A stretch of DNA of 64,000 nucleotides. It comes from Effrenium voratum (taxonomy: Eukaryota; Sar; Dinophyceae; Suessiales; Symbiodiniaceae). This document shows positions 25,880 through 37,427 of the stretch, in pieces (the first letter of the stretch is position 1; every line of letters begins with the position of its first letter). The DNA is taken from the NCBI GenBank assembly GCA_963377175.1, contig CAUJNA010001835.1:413501-477500 (forward strand), given 5' to 3'. The notes under the pieces were generated by a model. The model was not told where the DNA came from. It searched no databases and was given only the letters and a program-made list of their open reading frames with translations. A program made the position numbers and the translations under genes.

Positions 25880-26370
25880 AACCCCCGCACCCAAACTAAC
25901 CCTAAACCAACCTTAAATTCGCTCGAAACACTCATCTTTAAACCAACACTTGACACGTTCTGAACATTCTAAATCAAGCCGGAACGAACTTAATCAACCC
26001 TAAACCAACCGTAAACCAACCTTAGATTAAACCAACCCCTAAGCACTTATCTTAAACAAACGCTAAACACACTCCAAACCACCCCGAAACTAACCTAAAC
26101 CACCCCTGCACCAAGGATAAAAAAAATGCATATCCTAAACCAACACTAAATACGTACACTCTAACCCAACCATAACCCCACCTTAAACCAACCCTAAACA
26201 CATATTTTAAACCAACACCAAACACACTCTAAACCAACCCTAAACCATCCTACTGGATCAACCCTAAACCAACTACAACCCCACCACAGGGGGGGGGAGG
26301 GGTGGTCTTAGACCAACCGTAAACAAACATAAACCAAACCCTAAACCACACCACAGGGAAAGGGGAGAAC
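25880..26370 (+). repeat. degenerate telomere-like CCCTAAA tract
   Basis: About 490 bp dominated by variants of aaccctaaaccaacc, ccttaaacc and ctaaacacac, related to the CCCTAAA/TTTAGGG telomere repeat. No perfect array longer than two units is present. It is preceded by ACGTTACATT-type repeats (25690-25795), a C run and a CTG run (25815-25850), and followed by G runs (26288-26400). It could be an old interstitial telomere or an AC-rich satellite of unrelated origin. Confidence 0.6.
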
Positions 26371-27767
26371 TGGGAACTATTGGGGGGGAGGGGGGGGGAC
26401 TTGCGAACCCTTGACCATACATGCCATACATTTTTGGAGACCTGATCCATGACCTTCGGTTCGCCAATCTGCCAAACAAAGTAAGTAGGGCTGGAAGGGT
26501 GTTTATTTTGAGGTATCCCTTTTCATGGTTTACAGGGAACCCACGAGGAAAGCCACCATTCTTTGGGGGAAAAGGTCCATATCACCTTTTGTTGGTGAAA
26601 TCCAAGGCATTTTCTTTTCATCCAGTTGCTTACATAAGTGTTCTGGAACAAATAAACGTGTTTCCAGTGATAGATTCCCTTTAAATCCCGGGGAGCAGAA
26701 CTTAAGTTTTCTTAAGCAGACGGAAGTGTTGCTTTCCAGAACTCCCCGGGACCTCGCCAAGGATGATGATTCCCGCAAACCAAAACCGAAGGGAAAACGG
26801 AAGCTTTTGTTTGGCTTCCATTTGAAACCACGAGAAACAGGTACCCTGCACCAAACACACATATGATCAACTGACAGTATTACTTGTCTCCAGGGTGGGT
26901 GCTTCAGATCCAGGAGCCCGTCAACTTGGAAGGGAATAGGATTGGGTTCCTGGGACCCTAGGCTTCCTTTTAGGGCCTTCGACAATCTTGGTTGCTCATG
27001 CGTATATATCCCGAATCCGGTTTGGGGGTGGAACGCATAGTAGAAATGCATGCCCCCATTTCATGAAGCTCTGGTATGAGCCTTTGGTCAATGGACCGAA
27101 TTTTAATTGCACCCTACACCAAATACCCACTTAATTGAGGCTATGATGGCAAACTCTGACCAAAAGACAAAAAGAAGGTATTCACCCTGAAAACCCGGAT
27201 TTTCGTTCACAAAAATATCCTAGACCATGGTGGATATTGTGTGCAGAGGGATTGCTCCATCAACTATGATCAAAGCCATTTCCACTTAAATAGGTTCTAA
27301 AATGGGTGGTGAATTCACCTACCCAAAATGGGATCCAATGCTTTGTCAATGCATCCGCATCAGTGCCTGGGCGAGCCACTTGCATGCTTTTCCTTGCTTC
27401 AACACAGGCATTGCAACACGGAATTGATTGTGATATCACAGGGGAGATTGTGTCAACTGACCATTGGGTTTGACCCACAGCCATATTGCAGTAAAGAAAC
27501 AGTGGAAATCAGCGGCCCCCTGTAAGTCCAGCGAAAGCGCTGAAGTTAGTTACGAGCGCTTCTCCTCACTCGAAACCCGAGGTTTGCAGGCCTTATTCTC
27601 TCCACCTGAACATTGCCCTAAATGGTTCCCTGCTTGGTTTGGAAAAGCCATGCATGGTTGAAACGCCCTAAGCATTGAATGGGCCCTCAGAAAAGCCCTT
27701 GAAATGAGGTCCAAAGCCAAAACCAATGGAGGTTCCTTTCCCCCTTCAATGAAGGGTCCAGTAATGC

Positions 27768-27882
27768 TTAGGGTACAAAAAGTCAATGGTCAGATTCTAC
27801 GAACCACACTTCGTCTGAACATACCTTAGGGTACAAAAAGTCAAAGTTCAGATTCTGCGAACCATATTTCGTCTGAACATAC
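27768..27882. repeat. 58-bp tandem duplication
   Basis: Two adjacent copies start with ttagggtacaaaaagtcaa and end with cgtctgaacatac. They differ at a few positions (tggtcagattctac versus agttcagattctgc). The flank to the left is part of the dispersed repeat ending in gtaatgctta. Confidence 0.8.
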
Positions 27883-27969
27883 TTCTGAGACCTAGAACAA
27901 GGCTCATCCCCCCAGGCGAAAAAAGCTGAACGACGGGGTAAAGAGAAACCAACGGACGGAAGCTTTTGC

Positions 27970-28087
27970 TTTGGTTTCTTCGATTCCGAGCGGCCAAAGA
28001 GCCGATCTTCTCCCAAAGGTCGGCGTTCGATCTGAACTCCCGCAACAACTCCTCGACTTGCCGATTGACTTCTGATCTTAGCTGCCC
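27970..28087 (-). CDS. candidate exon, charged helix
   Basis: This is a 118-nt minus segment with acceptor gggtcctcaag, then GGG, and a possible GC donor (aaaccaaa, then gcaaaag). GC donors are common in dinoflagellates. The peptide reads GQLRSEVNRQVEELLREFRS, then NADLWEKIGSLAARNRRNQ, a strongly charged amphipathic helix pattern. The same frame stays open upstream to about 28297 (SRRVTMDSSTTIWYKADLLV), so the exon may be longer. No family assigned. Confidence 0.45.
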
Positions 28088-28470
28088 CTTGAGGACCCAA
28101 AAAAGAATGGTCATGACCTTTTTTGGCCTAAGATTGCGCCAAACGAGGGAAAATGGTACGAGAAGGTCGGCTTTGTACCAAATGGTTGTCGATGAGTCCA
28201 TCGTCACACGCCGGCTCGGGGATTTGGAACCAAACCGCGCCCAAGTCGAAGACCCACATGGCCAATGGTTGCCAAGGACGACCGAATCCCCACTCACTCA
28301 GGCGACGAGTCCGTTTTTGGGAGGCCTTCTTGGGTAATTTTGCCTTTTTGGGGGTCCGTGTCCAGCATCTTGGACCTTCAAAAGAGGCCCTTGAAATGAG
28401 GTCCCAAATGGAGGTCACTCAAACCCCCTATGGAGGTTCCTGTCCTCTGCTTACCATGCCAACCGACGGG

Positions 28471-28980
28471 TACCAGCACCCTCCGACTACTGCCTTCGTT
28501 GTATTTTCGTGACTACCGTCTATTTGGCAGTAGTTCCGCAGATAAAACCAAGAGACTGAATCCCCGATCTGCCGTTGTTTCCCAAACAGTAAAAACTAAG
28601 CCTTCCCAAGCCCCGACACGCAGGTGACACGCAGTGACACGCAGGTGACACGCGGGTGCCCCGCAGTGCAGTAACATGCAGGTGACATGCAGTGACACGG
28701 TAAAGATTCCCTTGTTTGCAGCGATCTACTGTTTTTGCCATACTGCCACGCAGGTGACACGCAAGTGACACGCGGTGACACACAGAGACACGCAAGTCCA
28801 TACGTGTCACTAAGTAGAACTTGCTTGCTACTGCATGTCATTGAACCGCTGTCACTTGCCAGCCATGACCATGGGCATCCCGCAAATGACAAGAAAGACA
28901 GTAGTTTTTGTAATTAAGTTTTTTGTTGTTTGCAACATGCTATCTGCCGGCCACAGGGCAGTAGTCGGAGGGTGCTGGTA
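28471..28980. mobile_element. 510-bp element with perfect 24-bp terminal inverted repeats
   Basis: Positions 28471-28494 and 28957-28980 are exact reverse complements (left begins taccagcaccctccg, right ends cggagggtgctggta). The outermost TA at each end could be the target duplication. The interior contains a partial internal copy of the end (ggcagtag near 28527) and a minisatellite at 28612-28800. No transposase-like open frame is present, so it is non-autonomous. Confidence 0.8.
28612..28800 (+). repeat. minisatellite, GTGACACGCAG unit
   Basis: Two clusters (28612-28705 and 28744-28800) of an about 10-11 bp unit gtgacacgcag with variants gtgacatgcag, gtgacacgcgg and gtgacacgcaa. It lies inside the inverted-repeat element 28471-28980. 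Minus-strand open frames rich in C, H and V here come from the repeat. Confidence 0.85.
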
Positions 28981-29424
28981 GAAGGCATGGTGTTTTCTGG
29001 GGGTCTGGAAACAACATGGCCCATCTGCTATTGGCCAGAAAAGCGCCCTGGTAGGCTTTTTGATTGCAACCAGTGACCCGAAGGAAAAGGGAACTAATTT
29101 GCTGTGGCTTATGAGATTAAGGCTTTGGCCATCTAAAATGGCATAATTTAAACCTTAAACCGACTCGGACAAGGGGACTGAGCCTCAAAACAAGAACACC
29201 ACGGGTTCATGTTTAGTGAACAGACTTCCCTGAGCAAGTCCGGGGGCAGGTTCTCTAGCTTCCCCTGCTTGAATCAACAAGTTTAGGCGTTCCCCTGCTT
29301 GAACGGCAAACCGCATGGTTGGGGCCAAGAGGAAATCGATTGCAGGCACCCAAAGAGAATTCAAGAAAGCCCCAACCGAAAACAAAAAAACAGCTGTATA
29401 AAGCTATCAGCCACAGGACCCCTA

Positions 29425-29515
29425 AACCCAGTCTCTCCTCGCGGTTCAAATCCAGCATCATCAAGCCTGGCACATCGGCGCGGTCGGAAACCCAAGCCGC
29501 CAGCTGATCCATGCC
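29425..29515 (-). CDS. candidate exon(s) with LMMLDLNREER motif
   Basis: The minus strand is open and reads MDQLAAWVSDRADVPGLMML, then DLNREERLGLGV. About 71% of third codon positions are G or C. An acceptor may lie at gatgtgccag (before gcttgatgatg) with a donor at gagactgg followed by gttta, giving a short phase-1 exon. Alternatively the whole segment is one exon. The LM-LDL-R-ER motif resembles that near 18.8 kb. Unknown product. Confidence 0.4.
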
Positions 29516-30617
29516 TTTCAGTCGTTCAAAACCAGATTGGTGCTCAACCAGTGGACTCCATGGGTGTTCGTGGTGCTCTCTTGCTACTTCATCACTTCAG
29601 AGGCTTCGCGGAAATTGGCAACTTACCCTGGATCCGACATGGCTCAAATTTTCTCCCTAGATTCCCCCCCAACAAAAAAAGAAAGCAAAAACCATATCAG
29701 TGCAAAACGAAGCTTACGTCAAATTGCTCAGTGCTTTAGGGCAAGCCACTAGTGCAGGTAATCAGGCGACCGCATCCACGGTAAAACCTGGAGTCCTAAG
29801 CATCTTGGTCCCTCAATTCCTTGAGATCCAAAGCACATGGAGGTCCCGGCAAAGGAACTCTAATGCTTAGATAAGCAACACCCTACGGTCACCTATGGTT
29901 TCACTGGATTCACTAGCTTGGCCCAAAAGGGTTCTGCCGGATCAATCAATCTGCGTCGGGCGAGGCCCCCCCCAAAAAAAAACTAAAAACTGAAAGCCAA
30001 CCAGGGGTTCAGTACTGGTTTGCCAACCCAACTCGCAAATACATAAGTGTTGATACCTTGCACCCCCTCCAATGGAGAACCCGGACACCTCAAAGCCCGG
30101 GTCTGAGGGCCCAAAAGGTTGGGACGAATATGGGCGTGTCAAAAGTAGGGGCACCCCAAGAATGGAGTTCGGTCTTTGGCTTCTCTTTCAAACCACCCAA
30201 AAATTGGGTACCCCTATTTTTTTTTTAAAAAAAAAAAAAAAAAACGATAGCCAAGGGCCGTGGTTTCCACACATTTGTCTGTTCCCGAAGGGCTTTGGCA
30301 CCCTGCCGTGCAACTCAACTCACACGACCTAAGCCAAAGATGAGATTTTGAGATCCCATACCAGTCTCTAGCTGGTTCTCAGCAGATGAACAAATGACCC
30401 CCAGAAACCATCCCTTGTGGTTTGCTTTCAAGGGATGCCCTCAGTCCCTTACTGAGCACCAAGACCTAGAGACGCCCAAATTCGATGTTTCAGATTCGGA
30501 GAGCATTATATATCTAGCAACCTTAAGATACAAATCACAACTTGCTGGTGCTCAGCAGGGAATGACCCAGGGTATAGGAACCCCTAAGGGGACGTTTGTT
30601 TTTTTGGTTTTTCGCAG

Positions 30618-30859
30618 GGTCATTCCAACTCATTCCCTGGCTCGCAATGCAGCAAGAACATGGAGGAGCCCAACTCCCCGTTTCGCCGCCTCAACGGAAT
30701 GCACCGCACCGCGCCTGACTGCTTGACTCGGAAGAACTTGCCCATGACTGCGGTGCCCACAGAAGTCACCCGCTGGTTCTCGCCGTTCTGGGCGTATGGA
30801 GAGGCTTTCCGAAGGACTCTGATGATCAGTTTGTGTGCGTTTTTGCTTCTCCAGCGCAG
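30618..30859 (+). CDS. candidate exon, plus strand, unknown product
   Basis: The plus strand has a strong acceptor (gtttttttggtttttcgcag) followed by a stop-free 242-nt segment and a GT donor (ccagcgcag, then gttggtttaaaggg). The peptide includes NSPFRRLNGMHRTAPDCLTR and VTRWFSPFWAYGEAFRRTL. About 76% of third positions are G or C. The first 25 nt overlap the end of a family H element, and the proposed intron begins directly with family F-like sequence. The minus strand is also open (PSESLSIRPERREPAGDFCG) but with weaker codon bias. Confidence 0.45.
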
Positions 30860-33800
30860 GTTGGTTTAAAGGGACACGACACCAGAAGGATTTAAGATAT
30901 TTTGAGGCACGCCCTAATGCCGATTTCGGCTGAATCCGGATGGCCGTGCTGATCAAGGGTCCCACTGATCCGAAGTAAGGACAGCTGTTGTGTTTGAGGT
31001 TCTTTTAGTGTACTGCTAGGGTCTAGGGTCCTCCGTAATGCGACGTGTTCATTCGGAGTAACTTCCCCAAGTTCGAGGGATCCCTTGTAGAAGCACACGG
31101 GAATGGATTACCATGGCCGGTTTCTAGAATCGATGCCCCAACGATTCGAGCCAACACACATCAGCCCACACAAAGTCACAGCTTTTCTCTATGATAACGT
31201 TGGAACATTTTAAGATAATGGAAGATTTGCCGCGACATCTCTAAACTACCACCAGACTACCAGTTTTGCCAGACTTTCAAGTCCGCGGCGCTTGACTGGG
31301 ACCTTGCGAACAGCTGATCAAACGCAGCACCCACAAATGTTGGCTTTTCTCGTATTCAATACAAAGAGCATCCAAAAACGGCATACCTTCTGGGACACAG
31401 CAGTCGGTGGAGGGGAGTGTTGAGGCTGTAACACGTTGCACTTGGCTGGGCAAAACTTCGGGATTGTCTGAAAGCTAACTAAAAAAGGCGTCAAAAGAGT
31501 ATGAACACTAAGTATATATGTTTACGTGCGACCCTACTCTAGCAAAGCCACCTAAGAAGAGTTGCAGGTGATGTGAGGCCGCGAACACTTTTATCTACGC
31601 AACATGCGGTACCTGAAGTTTTGTTACTGAGGGAGGTGTTCACCTGCACCGCGCCTGGCCACCCGTCCCGTGATTTGATAGCTCCCCCTGCCACAGAAAA
31701 CAAAATAACATAAACACAGCCTGGAATGCTAAGATTGTTCGCGTACGTGTGACAGCGCCCTCTCACGCGAAATGTTCACGTTCCCCAGACTCCTCCAAAA
31801 CGTCTTTCCAGGTGTTTCTTTCGATCGAGCCCAACCGCGGGCAGGGTATGCGCTGGGGTTCGATCGCGAGAAGGTAATCATGCGCGCTGCAGTCCGATCG
31901 CGCGCCCGGTAGTATTGCTGTGGCTAAGCCCTGTGTCCAAGACGACCTTGCGTCGAGCGCGCAAGGGGGGCGGCGCGTGATCTGTAGAAGCTAGTCCGTG
32001 TCCTGCTTGAAGGTCTCAGATCAGAAAGCCCCAAAACCGGGGCCTAGAGTACAATGGAACTACCGTTCTCGTTTTTGTCTCGCATGGGGCGGGGGGGGGG
32101 GGGGGGCTTGGTAGTATAGACCTAAACTACTCCACCACCCACACTACCGCTGCCACCACCAAAACCACCACCAACACCCACACCGACACTACCACCATCA
32201 TAGCTGGCACCAGCACGAGCACCAGCACGAGCACCACCGACAACATCATTATCATCATCATCATCGTCATCATCACCCATATCACAACAACGACAAACAA
32301 GAACAACAACAATAACAAGAACAAGAACAAGAACCAACCAACCAATCAACCAACCAACCAACCAACAAGACACCAACAAAGCCGCCGTGGCGCCACACTG
32401 AAGATGTGCTCGTCGGACAGCTCGCCCCGTGAGATGGCAAAGCGCTGGATGTGGGGATGCGACGTCTCAAGGTTGTTTCGCCACACCGCGTAGAGGAAGC
32501 CTCGGCTTGGGGCGCTAAACGGTTTCAAAGGCTTTTTTTGTAGTCTATTTTAGTAGGGGAACCCTCCCCCATAAAGGGGTAAAAGGGCACTTCTGGGGGA
32601 CCTACAAGGAGAAGAGAGGCCTACAGATAACTCATACTAAATCAGGCGCCAGCCCCGGTCTGGGCCAATAGGATGTTCGGCTGATTGATTGGAAATAAGT
32701 ATGCAACCTGAAACCATATGGGATTCCCAAGTAAGGCAGCCTGATCAGAACTGCCTCCAGAGTTAATTCAATAAACAACGCGCTGTTCAAGCCCCAAAGC
32801 AACTAATGCTGATTTTAATCTTTTTTCAATCCCGCTCCAAAAAGTACTGTCGATACAAGCACACTATCTTGGAGGGGGACCTTTTCGTTCGCTCGCTTTA
32901 CCCGCGCTCGGAGAGCTCGCCGAAGGAAAAACAAACTCTAACGAGCGCTTCAGAAGGAGAACCGAAGCGAAACGAATTCGAAGCGAGTTCCTTCTTTGAA
33001 CAACCCCCTTCGTGACCGTGCAAACACGGAGAAGTTACATCATTCAGCTGGCATGCGTAATCGTACGGGCCATGAGCGTAGATCTGCCGAACAAACCACT
33101 CAAGGCGAAGTTTTGAACAACAAGAACTAACTGCTCAAGACTTGCTGCGAGGTCGTGAGGCAGCTGCGATTTGTTCTTCGCAGATTAATTGAAGATAGGA
33201 AGACCGCGTCGCCTCCAGCATCCCCCAACAACTGTTTGCCCCATGTCCAAAGGCCCAAAGGCAGCGCAAAAAGGTAGTCGCTGGGGGCTGGCTGAGGCAA
33301 CTTGCTCAGGAGCCGCGCGTGCCTGTTTTGCTACAGAGCGTCGCAGTGCAGGGCGAAGCAGCGTAGTCAAAATCGGCAGGTACCAAGGAACCCCTCAATC
33401 AGGTTTCACAGGGAATGATATCAGGTTCTGCTAAGCATATTGACTCTACACCCCAAAATGAAAAAGACTTCTGGAGGAGCAGGCTTTCAAAGTCGCACCT
33501 TCCCTGACCTGAGGAAGACACTGAGGCACGCTCCTTCCAATGTGCACGCGCACGAGGATACATGACAGGAATCGCATGTGCGGCGGTCTGAAGTAATGGC
33601 TGAAAAGCGGAACCTTTCGAAGGCTCGGGCACAGCATCGGTGTCTATAGGATGCATCAAAAAGGCGCACAAAGTGTCTCTCCGCGCAAGAGGGAAACATT
33701 GTTTTTAGAATGCTCACGACGGCTTGGAGTGTTGGAGTGGGGATTGTTCGGTCCCAAACCTATGCCCTGCCGAGAGAGCAGCGGGTGCCCGAAGGGCCCT

Positions 33801-34855
33801 AACTTCTTGCTTGTTGAAAGGGAAAAGGACACCCAAAGGCCGAAAAGAAGCGAGAGGCTTGGCTTTTTGCGGGCAGAACACGAGAAGTCTACGGCATGCT
33901 GCGAGAGAACCACTACCTTGCCAAGACTGGACAACCGTAGCCTTTTCAAGGGCTACGGCAAGACTCTGGTAGACCAAAACGATCTTCGGCTCCGCTTCCG
34001 TGTTCCCACGCTGTTACCCTTCGCTCTTTCCAAAGGCAAAAACCATGCTCCCATGCATGCTCACATTGCAACCATGTTTTTGTCGGTGCTGCTGTCTTTC
34101 CTTCTTCTTTGGCAGGCGTAGCAATTTCAGCATCTTGTCGAAGTTCCAAAACCCAAGTCTATGTCACAACATACCCGTCAGTGGCAAGCGTATACCCAAC
34201 CCAGCAGCCGGCACATATTTCGAGACTTTCACCGGGCAATGAATCGGTGGGATATCCACAATTTGGGGTCCATGCACCAACTTCAGATCGCCAGCCCAGC
34301 TCAACCCGAGACCCCCCAATTTTGAATACCCCTCCTCCGCGGTTTGGGGGTCTCAACATACAGCGAATCGGGGCATCTGGGAAAAATGGAGTATATTTTA
34401 CAAACTCACACGCGCCCCCCCCCCCCCCCCGTTTTACCTGAAAGCGGGGTCCTACTAAAGGAGTTTCCTCTACGCATGGGTGGACTTTTAACAGCTGGAA
34501 GCTATGGGGTCCATAGCTAAGCTCAGTGTTTCGGAGCGGCTTCCGGGAACTCTCCGGAAGGCTTGGAGGTTGAGAGGCTGGGGGATACCCGGGCAAACAC
34601 TTGGGGGTTGATCGATCAGGTCTGTTATGGGATGACCATCAGACCTTGCAACCACCGAAGATGAGAACAGAAAGTTTCCACGGTTTCCCGTGGTCATTTT
34701 GGGACCGAACGGATGATTTTTCTCAACCTCCATTTGGTCCACGTCAAACGGTTGCTGACCCCTCGGCAAAAACTGAATAACTTGTTGTGGGTTCAACATA
34801 AAACCAACGAGCAGTGTTCTAAACCCAGTTGCGGCCGAAGAGAAATATCAAATCC
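30860..34855. other. non-coding with simple repeats
   Basis: Contains a G16 run (32091-32106), a mixed CCA/ACC and CAT/CAA simple-repeat cluster (32120-32370), a C16 run (34415-34430) and CG-rich patches at 31800-31990, 32385-32520, 32880-33000 and 33250-33370. The patches are open in several frames and may hide exons, but none has both good borders and a clear strand. A plus-strand 156-codon frame at 33651-34121 shows no recognised domain. Confidence 0.35.
32120..32370 (+). repeat. compound microsatellite
   Basis: Consecutive runs of ccaccacc/aaaccacca, cagcacgagcac, atcatcatcatcgtcatc, caacaacaacaat and accaaccaacca types. The valine/glycine-rich minus open frames here are artefacts of the repeats. 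Confidence 0.85.
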
Positions 34856-35115
34856 CTTCCGCGAAGGCTTCCGCGGAGCTTGCGCGGCAAGAAAGATTCC
34901 ATCGGCAAGAGGTTTGAAGAGGGAATCGCTTCCGCGTCGCTTCCGCGTCGCTTCCGCGGACTGAGAAATGGGATTGAAGTTCGTTTTCGCTTCCGCGCGT
35001 GAAGGAAAACTACAATTTGTTGTTTTCGTGATTGATTCGTAGCCCTTCCGCAAAGCTTCCGCAAGTACAGAAATGAGACACCCCTTCCGCGAACCTTGCG
35101 TGGCGCTTCCGCGAC
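34856..35115 (+). repeat. interspersed GCTTCCGCG motif cluster
   Basis: About a dozen copies of cttccgcg or close variants, some directly tandem (gcttccgcgtcgcttccgcg), are separated by 10-40 bp of non-repeated sequence. The spacing is irregular, unlike a simple minisatellite. The minus strand is open for most of the block (RKRRGSD-type peptide) as a consequence. Confidence 0.65.
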
Positions 35116-35383
35116 CTGGGAAAAGTCAACATTTTGAACACGATATTCCCTCCCGAATACTGCTTTCCAGTCCAGGGGTTTTAGAACGTCGCTCAACTGG
35201 ATTTATTCCAAACAGTTAAAGTCTAAACATCCCTCCCAAAGTTTCAAGGAGCACTCAAGTCTTTCTCTAGGAAACCCTAAATGGTTTGGTGTCTCTTTTG
35301 CTTCTTGGAAAACCACAAAAAATAGGTTCCCTCCAAAACAAAGCAGACCCATCTGGTTTCCCTTGAAAACCCGAACGTGGCAC

Positions 35384-35492
35384 CCAAGCCGTTCATCTCT
35401 TCGCCCAAGGCTCCCTCCGTGGCGCCGGCGAAGCTCGGAAGCCCGGGCTTTGCACCTCGCCCCGCTGAGGCGCGAAAGCCGCCCAGGGTGAG
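35384..35492 (-). CDS. candidate exon, strand uncertain
   Basis: On the minus strand, acceptor cactcag, then CTCACC, and donor ggcttgg, then gtgcc, bound 109 nt encoding LTLGGFRASAGRGAKPGLPS and FAGATEGALGEEMNGL. About 78% of third positions are G or C. On the plus strand the same block ends at a canonical donor (cccagg, then gtgagc) and encodes PKPFISSPKAPSVAPAKLGS with similar bias. One of the two is likely real; the sequence does not say which. Confidence 0.4.
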
Positions 35493-36312
35493 CTGAGTGA
35501 TACCTCGGAAACCCCAACTCTGAATGCAGTGGACAACAGGCTAGGTCCTCGGAATCGGACCCCATTTACAAAAAATGCAACGTTTTGTTTTGGTGGTTTT
35601 CTGCGAAGAAAACACCAAACGTTGGGTACCCCCACCCCTCCAAAATAAACAAGGTCCTCCAGTAGAGAGGGTAGAATAAGGGTACCAACTTTTTTCTGTA
35701 GTCGATTTTAGTAGGGAAACCCTCCCCCAAAAAAAGGTAAAAGGGCACTACTGGGGGACCTAGCAGGGGGTGCCAGATGCGGTCTACCAGACATTTCTCC
35801 CATGGTTGTCAGCCCCCCCCGGTACAAAAAAAAACTATTAGCCTTTAGGCGTTATGAGTCCCTAGTCAACAGGATGACCTTTTTTTCTTCGGGCTTTCAC
35901 AGATTTGCCTGAATGCAGTGGACAACAGGGGTTACGTCAAGACACAGTCTACCAGACATTTCTCCCACGGTTGTCCTCAAAGAGGGACCCGACAGAAAGG
36001 AACCCTACTAGCCCCCCGGTGTTATTAGTCGCTATTAGCCCCTATTGAGATTGGGCGCCTAAATTAGGCGCCCTTGACAACCATAGCTTGCTTTTGCTTA
36101 AGCCCCGTGGGAGAAAAAAAAACACGCACATATTTGCAGTAGTGATAGATTCCCTTAAAAACCAACAGGGGAAAAAAAACAAAACGTATATTATCAGGCA
36201 AGTGGAAGATTGGAACTGATTTTCGCTGAGTGAAACTTCCGCAACAAGCTTTGCTGAAGGTGCAGGTGCGGAGACCCGCGAATGCGCCCTGATTGCTGGT
36301 TTGCATTTTCGC

Positions 36313-36340
36313 AAACACACACACACACACACACACACAT
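36313..36340 (+). repeat. CA dinucleotide microsatellite
   Basis: About 14 uninterrupted CA units follow gcaaa. A family E copy lies at 36125-36180. Confidence 0.95.
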
Positions 36341-37359
36341 CTCGTGCGCGCGTGCGGCAAGGGACCGGCTTTGCAGGATATATTGACTAGCTGTTTGGGG
36401 GATCTGCGGGTGTTTGTGTGATGTTGCGCTTGCTTATGTTTCTTGCGCGAACAAGTAACGCCGAAAACGTGTCGTTAAAACCATTGCTTCCCAAGCCCGG
36501 GTACAGCCAATAACTGTTCTCTTACTGGACGGAAAGAACTGAACTAATACCAGGGGTTGCCTTTTTCTTGGGTGCCTTTTGTGGAAAAAAAGGAACATGA
36601 CTAGAGTTAGGCCGCTATAGAATGTATATTTTATTGTTTGCTTCACTTTGAGTCACTGGTAAAATGCAAAATGTATCCTAAGTCTACCCCAGGGAAGGTT
36701 AACCGCAATTTTTGGGGATACCCCGAACTACAAATGCACCAGCACTTGAAAATGAAGTCATAAACATTTCTTAAGGAAAACAAAGCAAAAAACAAAGACT
36801 TGAAGGGACAATTCATTTGGGGATGCCAGGGAAACTGAAAATAAAGCACCCATTTCGAGGTTAGAATCAAACTGCCAGCATAGGTGATTAAGACAAATCT
36901 CGATGCCCCTGGTAAATGGGGCATAAAACCAATCGAGACCAGTGGAACCCATCTATTTATTTCCAACCAAACTAACAAATCAAAATTACACCTATGTCTG
37001 CAACTAATCAGGCAACCCTTAGTTGGTGGTTTTGTTGCCACCCTTAACCACCTGGCTTTTGTTGCCACCCTCAACCACCAAACCACCAACCAAGCAATCC
37101 AAACAACCAATCAGAGGGAAGCTAAACTAACTCGCTCGCCCCTCAAAGTAAACAAAAACCGCGCGCCATGCAACCAAGCGGCCGTTCATAGTCCTGAGCA
37201 GGGAAAGGCGAGCGGCCAATGTCCGTGTCAGCACCATGGGTAAGACCCTACTGCCCCGACAGCGGCCGGCCGTGCTTATAGCTATTCCTGGCCAACCTAC
37301 AACAAACTCAGGAATGGTCTCCTGGTTCATGCCTTTGCTATCCTGGCCATAGCGTACAC

Positions 37360-37427
37360 CATGAAAAGTCATTTCCGATTCTGGCGCATATTTTAGTCTA
37401 TACAACCATATCTTGAATGCTGGACAC
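37360..37427 (-). CDS. candidate exon, unknown product
   Basis: The minus strand shows a canonical acceptor (gctgtgtttctcag, then G) and a GT donor (tttcatg, then gtgtac). The peptide is CPAFKIWLYRLKYAPESEMT then FH. It sits inside a continuous 140-codon minus open frame (37549-37127) whose other parts (MYDAEEVPSRAQSNSEPWAV and LAARLSLLRTMNGRLVAWRA) also look protein-like, so a longer exon is possible. Confidence 0.35.

Noticed and set aside
28615..28800. Regularly spaced short repeats that might suggest a CRISPR array
   Set aside because: Units are about 10-11 bp and contiguous with no unique spacers, inside a eukaryotic inverted-repeat element.
36643..37110. 155-codon minus frame with tandem RWLRVATK
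   Set aside because: The tandem peptide comes from a short DNA duplication (37026-37075), and the rest is aromatic-rich without coding bias.
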